Source of the DNA: Bacteroidales bacterium
GTDB lineage: Bacteria > Bacteroidota > Bacteroidia > Bacteroidales > UBA932
Reading direction: 5' to 3'
Length of the DNA: 21,513 nucleotides
Assembly: GCA_017551425.1 (NCBI GenBank)
Contig: JAFZLQ010000048.1
Span: 1 to 21,513, forward strand
The translations under genes were made by a program, and so were the position numbers. The notes beneath the pieces were generated by a model. That model was not told the DNA's origin and did no database searches. It saw only the letters and a program-made list of their open reading frames with translations. Positions 7,007 to 13,998 of this stretch are shown here, piece by piece; positions within the stretch are counted from its first letter, which is position 1; each line of letters starts with the position of its first letter.

Positions 7007-8635
7007 ATGAAGAAGTATTTCGCCGTAATCCTTGTGGTTCTGCTGCTTCCCCTGCAGCAGTCGTGCACCAAGCCCAAGCTGTCCGACAGGCTCCAGAGCA
7101 GCCTCATAGAGCTGGACAGCTACGTGGCGTCCCGCACGGTGTTCGAGGCCCGCAAGAAAAGCCAGCTGGACGCCCTCAGGAAGCTGCTTCAGGCCAGTCC
7201 GGACGACGCCTCCCGCCTGGGGCTGTGCCGCGAGCTTGCCGACGAGTACTTCGCTTACAATTTCGACTCCACCCAGTACTATCTCAGGCAGTGCATAAGC
7301 CTGGCGGAAGCCCTGGGCGACGCCGTGCAGCTCGGCCGCGCATCCATCACCCTGGGGCACCTGTACACCAAATCGGGACATTTCATGGAGGCCTACAACA
7401 GGCTCTATGTCCTGATGGACGAGGAATCCCTGCCGGAATCGCTGCGGGCAGACTACCTGTTTGCGCTGTATGACTTCAGCCGCGACCTCGCGGGCAACTC
7501 CGGCATGGCGGAACGGCTCTCCATCCCGGACAGGAACAGCTACAGGGACAAACTGTACAAGGTCCTTCCCAGGGATTCCGAGCTGTACCTCAAGGTGAAG
7601 ATGGACGAGATGGTGCAGGAAGGCAGGCTGGAGGCCGCTGACAGCCTGGGGCGCATACTGATAGCCCGTTCCGATCCCAACGCGCACCCGTACGCGATTT
7701 ACGCATACGAGATGTCGGAAGTGTGCTATCTCAAGAACCAGATGGACGACCGTCTGGAATGGCTCATCAAGTCCGCCGAGTGCGACATGATAAACTCCGT
7801 GAAGGATTACGCGTCGCTTACCATGGTTGCCCAGGCCCTCGTTTCCACGGACGTGGACAGGTCGTTCCGCTACCTGCGGATAGCCCAGGAGGATGCCCTG
7901 TTCTATAACGCCAAGCTGCGCCCGTGGCAGATTTCCCAGTTCTTCATGGGCATAGAGAACGCATATACGGACCGCCTGAGCAACGCCCGCCGTTCTTCCG
8001 CCTGGGCTTCCGTGGCGATGGCGGTGCTTACTCTCGTGCTTTCGCTGCTTGCGCTTTCCCATATCGGACGCAGCAGGAAACTCCGCCGCACAAACGCCCA
8101 GCTGGAAGAAAGCCACCGTCAGCTGGCCATGGCCAACATCGCCCTCAACGACCTCAACGCCAGGCTTTCCAAGGCTGACAGCATCAAGGAAGACTTCATC
8201 GTGGGCTTCCTGCACAAACTGTCGGATCAGGTTGCCGGACAGAGGGCGGAAGACAACCACATGCGTACTCTCCTCAAGCAGGGCAAGTCCGCCGAGCTGC
8301 TCAGGGAGCTGGATCTCTCCACCCGTTCGGAAAAGAACCTCAAGGAGTATTACCGCACCTTCGACATAACCTTCCTCGGACTTTACCCCGATTTCGTAGA
8401 GCAGTTCAACGCCTTGCTCAGGGAGGACGCCCGCTTCCATCCGCGCGAGGGGAGTCTCAACACCGAGCTCCGCATCTTCGCGCTCATACGCCTGGGCATA
8501 GACGATTCCAAGGAAATAGCGTCCATCCTGCACTACTCCCTGAGCACTATCTACAACTACAAGGTCTCCGTGAAGAACTCCTGCCTGGGGGACCGCGACA
8601 GCTTTGAAGACCGCGTGAAACAGATAGGAAAGTAG
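7007..8635 (+). CDS. membrane-spanning TPR/HTH regulator (DUF6377-like) of the glucan locus
   Basis: This 542-aa protein probably senses glycan outside the inner membrane and binds DNA inside. An N-terminal signal peptide or helix (MKKYFAVILVVLLLPLQ) is followed by helical TPR-like repeats at about residues 30-310 (e.g. LGHLYTKSGHFMEAYNRLYV). A single transmembrane helix lies at about 334-354 (VAMAVLTLVLSLLALSHI), then a charged coiled-coil-like stretch (RRTNAQLEESHRQLAMANIA). The C-terminal 484-525 region contains a LuxR-type helix-turn-helix, DSKEIASILHYSLSTIYNYK. From memory this is the DUF6377 architecture seen beside SusC/SusD loci. The start at 7007 was chosen over 6977, which precedes the promoter element. 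It lies directly upstream of susC in the same direction, separated by 184 bp containing its own promoter and inverted repeats. No hybrid two-component or sigma/anti-sigma genes are nearby, so this is the natural regulator. Confidence 0.8.
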   Translation: MKKYFAVILVVLLLPLQQSCTKPKLSDRLQSSLIELDSYVASRTVFEARKKSQLDALRKLLQASPDDASRLGLCRELADEYFAYNFDSTQYYLRQCISLAEALGDAVQLGRASITLGHLYTKSGHFMEAYNRLYVLMDEESLPESLRADYLFALYDFSRDLAGNSGMAERLSIPDRNSYRDKLYKVLPRDSELYLKVKMDEMVQEGRLEAADSLGRILIARSDPNAHPYAIYAYEMSEVCYLKNQMDDRLEWLIKSAECDMINSVKDYASLTMVAQALVSTDVDRSFRYLRIAQEDALFYNAKLRPWQISQFFMGIENAYTDRLSNARRSSAWASVAMAVLTLVLSLLALSHIGRSRKLRRTNAQLEESHRQLAMANIALNDLNARLSKADSIKEDFIVGFLHKLSDQVAGQRAEDNHMRTLLKQGKSAELLRELDLSTRSEKNLKEYYRTFDITFLGLYPDFVEQFNALLREDARFHPREGSLNTELRIFALIRLGIDDSKEIASILHYSLSTIYNYKVSVKNSCLGDRDSFEDRVKQIGK

Positions 8636-8662
8636 TGGATACGCCACTTTGTATCCACTACT
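8631..8662. repeat. perfect 12-bp inverted repeat over the regulator stop codon
   Basis: AGTAGTGGATAC (8631-8642) and GTATCCACTACT (8651-8662) are perfect inverted repeats around an 8-nt loop and include the regulator's TAG stop. No T run follows, so a classic intrinsic terminator is unlikely. It may be an operator or an mRNA-end structure. Confidence 0.75.
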
Positions 8663-8746
8663 AATTTCGATGTGTTTCGTTTCCATAACGCACTGATAAT
8701 CAATGGGTGTATGTTTCGCACCCGCTACTATTTCCCTATACCGCGC

Positions 8747-8776
8747 GCAAGGGCTTGCATAAGAAGTGTATTTTTG
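8747..8776 (+). promoter_or_regulatory. susC promoter (-7 TATTTTTG) with adjacent inverted repeat
   Basis: TATTTTTG (8769-8776) matches TAnnTTTG and lies 43 nt before the susC ATG at 8820. Immediately upstream, GCAAG-GG-CTTGC (8747-8758) is a small inverted repeat near where a -33 element or operator would sit. The remaining intergenic DNA (8636-8746) contains two loosely similar copies of CTACTA(A)TTTC (near 8657 and 8725) and a GGGTG/CACCC hairpin (8705-8723). Confidence 0.55.
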
Positions 8777-8819
8777 CATCAAAACACTTTTCAATAACCC
8801 AAAATCGCAAACCCAGCGT

Positions 8820-11800
8820 ATGAAAAAATTAGCAACTCTGATTCTCGGATTGGCACTCAGCCTCGCCGTCTTCGCCCAGGGCGTCAAGCTCAGCGGCGTG
8901 GTGCGCGACAGCGCCAATCAGCCGGTCGTGGGTGCTTTCGTCGTTGAGCAGGGCACCAGCAACGGTACCATGACCGCTGCCGACGGCTCCTTCTCCCTGA
9001 GCGTTCCCAAGGGCGCCAGGGTGGAGGTCTCCTGCATCGGCTATGAGACCCTCACGGTAACGGCATCGGACGACCAGCCTCTCGACCTCGTCCTGAGCGA
9101 CGACACCCAGATGCTGGAAGAGACCGTGGTCATCGGCTACGGCGTCCAGAAAAAGAGCGTCGTGACTGCGTCCATCGCCAAGGTGGATGCCGACGCCCTC
9201 GGCCTCACGGCCCCCACCCGCGTGGACAACGCCCTCAAGGGCCTCACCGCCGGCGTTACCGTCACGGCGTCATCCGGCCAGCCCGGAGCATCGTCCCGCA
9301 TCCGCGTCCGCGGCGTGGGCTCCATCAACTCGTCCGACCCTATCTACATCGTTGACGGCATGCCCATCAGCGGCGGCATCGACTACCTCAATCCTTCCGA
9401 CATCGAGAGCATCGAAGTCCTCAAGGACGCCGCTTCAGGTGCGGTATATGGTACGCGCGCGGCCAACGGCGTCGTGCTCGTCACCACCAAGAGGGGCAGC
9501 AACGGCAAGGCACAGATCGACTACAACTTCTCCTACGGTATATCAAGCCCTTGGAAGGAGCGTGAGGTGCTGAACGCCAGCGAGTACGCCCTTCTCATGA
9601 ACGAAGGCCTCATCAACTCCGGCCAGGCCCCCCGCTACGCAGATCCGTTCAGCTACGGCGAGGGCACCGACTGGCAGAAGGAAGTCTTCAACTACAACGC
9701 TCCCCAGCAGACCCACGAGGTCTCCGTAAGCGGCGCGTCCGACGTGGCCAACTACTACCTGTCCCTCGGTTACACCGACCAGGAAGGTATAGTCGGCGGC
9801 AACTTCAACCGTTCCAACTACAACCGTCTGACCCTCCGCAGCAACACCAGCTTCACCCTCTGGGACGCCAGCGCCGAGCGCAGCGTCCTCAACAAGATGG
9901 TGCTCACCAGCCAGCTGTCCTACGCCCGCGTGAGCTCCAAGGGTATCGCCGAGAACTCCCAGTGGGGTTCCCCCCTCGGCTCCGCACTCGCGCTGAGCCC
10001 CATTCTCGGAGTCTATGCCACCGAGGACCAGATAAAGGACTACGGTATCGTCTATGCCGGCGAGAAACTCCTCACCGGAGCCGACGGCCGCATCTACATG
10101 ATCCCCGGCGGAAGCTACAACGAGATGGTCAACCCCATCGCATCCCTGTCCCTTCCCGCCAACGACAACTGGAGCCACAAGATCGTGGGCGCCTTCAGCG
10201 GCGAACTCCAGATCTGGGACAACATCAAGCTGCATTCCACCTTCAGTACCGACATGAGCTTCTGGGGCAACAGCGGATACACCCCCCTGTTCTACCTCTC
10301 CGGCAACAACAGGGCGAGTTCCACCAACGTGAACGCCCAGTACGAGAAGGGCCTCGTCTGGCAGATTGAAAACTACCTCACCTGGAACAAGGACTTCGGC
10401 AAGCACAGCGTATCCCTCCTCCTCGGCCAGAGCGCCCTCGAAAACACCAGCGACGGCCTGTACGGCATGCGCCGCGACATTGCCGAAGAGTGGTACGGCA
10501 AGCCCTACATCAACAACGCACCCAACAACACCGACGATCCCGACAAGCAGAGCGCAAGCGGCTGGGTGAATTCGGCATATCGCCTCGCATCCTACTTCGC
10601 CCGTGCCGACTGGAACTACGACGAGCGCTACATGGCCCAGGTCACGTTCCGCCGCGACGGCAGCTCGCGCTTCGGCGCCAACAACAAATGGGGTAACTTC
10701 CCGTCCTTCTCGCTCGGCTGGAACCTCCACAGGGAGCCCTACATAACGCTTCCCGCATGGTTCACCACCGCCAAGGTACGCTTCTCATGGGGTATCAACG
10801 GATCCGACGCGTTCGAGGCCTTCCGTTACACCACCCTCACCGACAAGAACAACAATTATATATTCGGTACCGGCGAGTCCATCGCTCAGGGCGTCAAGTC
10901 CAGCGGCCTCGCCAACCCCGACCTCCACTGGGAGCGTTCCATCCAGACCAACCTCGGTTTCGACCTCGGCTTCTTCCAGAACGCCCTCACTCTCGGAGTC
11001 GATCTCTACAACAAGACCACCGACGGCATGCTCCTTCAGATGCCCACCCCTTCCTACGTGGGTGAGTCCAGCCCCTGGGGCAACGGCGGCGAGATGGTCA
11101 ACCGCGGCGTCGAGTTCGAGGCCAGCTACAAATGGGGAGCCGGCGACTGGAACTTCCGCCTGGGCGGCAACGCCACCTACCTCTACAACCGCCTGATCTC
11201 CATGGGCAACGAGAGCGGATTCCAGAACTACGACTCCTTCCAGGGCGCAGGCGCCATGACCCGCGGCGAGAACGGCTACCCGTTCCCGTTCTTCTACGGT
11301 TACAAGACCGACGGCATCTTCCAGAACCAGGCCGAAATCGACGCCTACGTCAACAGCAACGGCGACAAAATCATGCCTGACGCGGTTCCCGGCGATGTCC
11401 GCTTCGTGGATGCCGACGGCGACGGCGACTTTGACGCCGACGACCGCACCTACATCGGCAACGGCATGCCCGACTGGACCTTCGGCCTCAACTTCTCCGC
11501 AGGCTGGAAGGGACTCGACTTCTACATGCTGTGGCAGAGCACCGTCGGCAACGACGTGCTCGACGTAACCCGCCGCAACGACGTCTCCGAGTCAAACCTT
11601 CCGGCATACATGCTCGGACGCTGGACCGGTGAAGGCACCTCCAACAAGTATCCCCGCCTCGTCCGCGGCGACAACGTAAACTGGCAGATGTCAGACCTTT
11701 ACGTACAGGACGGCAGCTACCTCCGCCTCAAGAACATCCAGCTCGGATACACCCTTCCCCAGAAGTGGACCGAGAAGATCCTCATCTCCTCCCTCCGTCT

Positions 11801-12452
11801 CTACGTAGCGGCGGAGAACCTGCTTACCTTCACCAACTATCGCGGATACGATCCCGAAATCTCCTCCGGCGGCACCTCCCTCGGCGTTGACTACGGCGTA
11901 TATCCCCAGCCCCGTACCCTCCTGGCCGGTCTGAACCTCAAGTTCGGCCGCAGCTCCAGAAGCGCCGCCGTCAAGGCCGCTTCCGAGTATGTCGACAGGT
12001 ACGTTCCTGCAAGGCCCGAAGAAAAGGTGATAGAGAAAGAGGTCGTCAGGGAAGTCATCAAGGAAGTCCCCGTAGAGGTGGTCAAGGAAGTCATCAAGGA
12101 AGTTGTGAAGGAAGTTCCCGTCAACACCCTCAGGGAGGCTTACACCGAGTATCTCTACTTCGCCATCGACAAGGCTGAACTCCAGAGCGAAGAGGCCGTC
12201 AAGCTCGGCCGCATCGCCCAGATCCTCAAGGACAACCCTCAGGCGGGCATCACCGTTACCGGTCATGCCGACAGCGCCACCGGAACCCCCGACCGCAACC
12301 GCGTTCTTGCAGCCGAGCGTGCCGAGACAGTGTCCGCCCTTCTCCAGAAGGCAGGCATAGAAGCCGGCCGCATCAGCGTACAGACCGGCGGAGACCTGGA
12401 TGCATCCGCTGCACCCGAGGCCAACCGCGTAGCCGTTTGCATTGTGAAATAA
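8820..12452 (+). CDS. susC: SusC/RagA TonB-dependent transporter fused to a C-terminal OmpA-like domain
   Basis: This outer-membrane importer of glycan oligosaccharides has 1210 aa. In order: signal peptide (MKKLATLILGLALSLAVFAQ); carboxypeptidase-regulatory-like domain, about 22-105 (VKLSGVVRDS, GYETLTV); SusC-type TonB/plug region with ETVVIGYGVQKKSVVTASI and IYIVDGMPI, ending VLKDAASGAVYGTRAANGVV; then the 22-strand barrel, whose last strand LLAGLNLKF ends at Phe1042, where SusC proteins normally stop. Here the frame continues: a linker of KEV-type repeats (about 1067-1100), then an OmpA-like domain (about 1105-1210) with YFAIDKAELQSEE, TGHADS (Asp1151), AAERAE (Arg1167) and a closing NRVAVCIV. 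Asp1151 and Arg1167 correspond to the diaminopimelate-binding pair of OmpA. No STN domain is present, so direct anti-sigma signalling is not expected. susD follows after 18 bp. The start at 8820 gives a normal signal peptide. Confidence 0.95.
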   Translation: MKKLATLILGLALSLAVFAQGVKLSGVVRDSANQPVVGAFVVEQGTSNGTMTAADGSFSLSVPKGARVEVSCIGYETLTVTASDDQPLDLVLSDDTQMLEETVVIGYGVQKKSVVTASIAKVDADALGLTAPTRVDNALKGLTAGVTVTASSGQPGASSRIRVRGVGSINSSDPIYIVDGMPISGGIDYLNPSDIESIEVLKDAASGAVYGTRAANGVVLVTTKRGSNGKAQIDYNFSYGISSPWKEREVLNASEYALLMNEGLINSGQAPRYADPFSYGEGTDWQKEVFNYNAPQQTHEVSVSGASDVANYYLSLGYTDQEGIVGGNFNRSNYNRLTLRSNTSFTLWDASAERSVLNKMVLTSQLSYARVSSKGIAENSQWGSPLGSALALSPILGVYATEDQIKDYGIVYAGEKLLTGADGRIYMIPGGSYNEMVNPIASLSLPANDNWSHKIVGAFSGELQIWDNIKLHSTFSTDMSFWGNSGYTPLFYLSGNNRASSTNVNAQYEKGLVWQIENYLTWNKDFGKHSVSLLLGQSALENTSDGLYGMRRDIAEEWYGKPYINNAPNNTDDPDKQSASGWVNSAYRLASYFARADWNYDERYMAQVTFRRDGSSRFGANNKWGNFPSFSLGWNLHREPYITLPAWFTTAKVRFSWGINGSDAFEAFRYTTLTDKNNNYIFGTGESIAQGVKSSGLANPDLHWERSIQTNLGFDLGFFQNALTLGVDLYNKTTDGMLLQMPTPSYVGESSPWGNGGEMVNRGVEFEASYKWGAGDWNFRLGGNATYLYNRLISMGNESGFQNYDSFQGAGAMTRGENGYPFPFFYGYKTDGIFQNQAEIDAYVNSNGDKIMPDAVPGDVRFVDADGDGDFDADDRTYIGNGMPDWTFGLNFSAGWKGLDFYMLWQSTVGNDVLDVTRRNDVSESNLPAYMLGRWTGEGTSNKYPRLVRGDNVNWQMSDLYVQDGSYLRLKNIQLGYTLPQKWTEKILISSLRLYVAAENLLTFTNYRGYDPEISSGGTSLGVDYGVYPQPRTLLAGLNLKFGRSSRSAAVKAASEYVDRYVPARPEEKVIEKEVVREVIKEVPVEVVKEVIKEVVKEVPVNTLREAYTEYLYFAIDKAELQSEEAVKLGRIAQILKDNPQAGITVTGHADSATGTPDRNRVLAAERAETVSALLQKAGIEAGRISVQTGGDLDASAAPEANRVAVCIVK
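12018..12123 (+). repeat. imperfect repeats encoding the KEV-rich linker in SusC
   Basis: Repeated AAGGAAGT units encode (V/I)(V/I)KEV-type repeats, with the sub-motif KEVPVEVVKEV then KEVVKEVPV. The protein segment is highly charged and valine-rich, like linkers seen before OmpA domains in other Bacteroidetes proteins, and joins the barrel end to the OmpA-like domain. Confidence 0.75.
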
Positions 12453-12470
12453 TCAAGAGCGAAAGAGATT

Positions 12471-13985
12471 ATGAAAAGAAATATGATTATCGCCGCCCTT
12501 GCGGCATTCGCCCTTTCCAGCGTTTCCTGCACGAGTGAATTCCTCTCCGTGGAGCACACCAGTGCCGTCCCCCTCGAGGAGTACTTCACCACCGAACCCC
12601 ATCTCCAGGAGGCCCTCATTGCCGCCTACGATCCCCTCGAGTGGTTCGACTGGACCAACCAGTACACCCCCGTCAACATAATGTCGGACATCATGGCAGA
12701 CCAGATCTGGGTCGGCGGCGAAAGCAAGACCGACAACGAGTTCTGGCATCTCATGATGAACTATGAGGCCCTTCCCACCAACTGCATGTCGAGCATCCTG
12801 TCCGACTGCTACAGCGGCGTGAAGCGCTGCAACGACGTCCTCACCTACATGGGATGGGTTGAAGACCTGCCCGAAGAGACCGCCAAGAGCGTCGAGGCCC
12901 AGGCCCGCGTGCTGCGCGCCTTCTACTACAATATATTGTGGAAATTCTGGGGCAACATCCCTTATTACGAGACCAACCTTACCGGCGACTTCACCGGCGA
13001 GCAGTTCACCGCAGACGAGGTTTACGCCAAGTTCATCGCCGACCTCGAAGGCGCCATAGCCATCGGCGCCCTTCCCATGAAGAGGGAAGGCGAGGAGACC
13101 GGCCGCGTGACCACCGCGATGGCCTACATGCTCTACGCCGAGGCCGTGCTTTACCAGAACGACGAAAGCCGCTTTGCCAAGGCACTCGACTACATGAAGG
13201 AAATAATCTCCAGCGGCAAGTACGCCCTGGTTCCCGACTACGGCACCATCTTCAAGGAAGAAGGCGAATGGAGCAGCGAGTCCATCTTCGAGATCGACTA
13301 CAAGTCGGTCGGCGGCCAGCGCTACTGGAGCTGGGTCCGCGGAGCCGGCGGCACCATCCTTCCCCGCCTGATTTCCCCTTACGGATGGTCCGGTGATTCC
13401 GAGCACGACGCCGGCTGGGGCTTCGCTCCCGTACGCAAGGAGACCTACGACATGTACGACGCCGCAGACGCCCGCCGTGCCGCAACCTGCTGGGTTGTAG
13501 ATCCTTCCCTCAGCGACAAGTACACCCACCGTTACCAGGATACCGGCATTTTCCTCGAGAAGTACGTCGCCTACAAGGCCAACGGCGACACCGACGGTGA
13601 TGCCGACATGCGCTTCAACAACAACCTCCGTTACTACCGCTATTCCGAGACCCTGCTCAACGCAGCCGAGCTCGTGGCCCGCGGCGCCGGTTCCGGCGAC
13701 GGAGAGAAGTGGCTCAACGAGGTGCACTCCCGCTCCCTCGCCGGCAAGACAGTCAGCTTCTCCCTCGACAACATCAAGGAAGAGCGCCGTCTTGAGTTCG
13801 TGGGCGAAGGCAAGCGCTACTGGGACCTCGTCCGCTGGGGCGACGCTCCCACCGTGCTGGTTCCCGACACCTACGGCTACCGTACCAATTCCTGGACCGC
13901 GTCCAAGAAGTATCTTCCCTTCCCCCAGAGCCTTATGGACGCTACCGAAGGCAAGACTTACGAGCTGAGGCAGAACAACTATTAA
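12471..13985 (+). CDS. susD: SusD/RagB glycan-binding lipoprotein
   Basis: This 504-aa lipoprotein is the surface lid partner of the preceding SusC. The signal peptide ends SSVSC (Cys20), followed by TSE with an acidic residue near +3, consistent with surface export. SusD-family blocks are visible: the N-terminal FLSVEHTSAVPLEEYFTT, the TPR-like ARVLRAFYYNILWKFWGNIP, AYMLYAEAVLYQND, LRYYRYSETLLNAAEL and the C-terminal IKEERRLEFVGEGKRYWDLVRWG with YLPFPQ. Length is typical. Aromatic-rich segments such as RYWSWVRGAGG may line the glycan site. The SGBP gene follows after 13 bp. Confidence 0.97.
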   Translation: MKRNMIIAALAAFALSSVSCTSEFLSVEHTSAVPLEEYFTTEPHLQEALIAAYDPLEWFDWTNQYTPVNIMSDIMADQIWVGGESKTDNEFWHLMMNYEALPTNCMSSILSDCYSGVKRCNDVLTYMGWVEDLPEETAKSVEAQARVLRAFYYNILWKFWGNIPYYETNLTGDFTGEQFTADEVYAKFIADLEGAIAIGALPMKREGEETGRVTTAMAYMLYAEAVLYQNDESRFAKALDYMKEIISSGKYALVPDYGTIFKEEGEWSSESIFEIDYKSVGGQRYWSWVRGAGGTILPRLISPYGWSGDSEHDAGWGFAPVRKETYDMYDAADARRAATCWVVDPSLSDKYTHRYQDTGIFLEKYVAYKANGDTDGDADMRFNNNLRYYRYSETLLNAAELVARGAGSGDGEKWLNEVHSRSLAGKTVSFSLDNIKEERRLEFVGEGKRYWDLVRWGDAPTVLVPDTYGYRTNSWTASKKYLPFPQSLMDATEGKTYELRQNNY

Positions 13986-13998
13986 AGAAGTTCCGACA

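Noticed and set aside
8631..8662. Inverted repeat as an intrinsic terminator of the regulator gene
   Set aside because: No T run follows the stem on the plus strand, so it is listed as an inverted repeat rather than a terminator.
7004..8917. 637-codon open frame opposite the regulator
   Set aside because: Shadow of a well-supported gene, running through the promoter region of susC; no recognisable domain.
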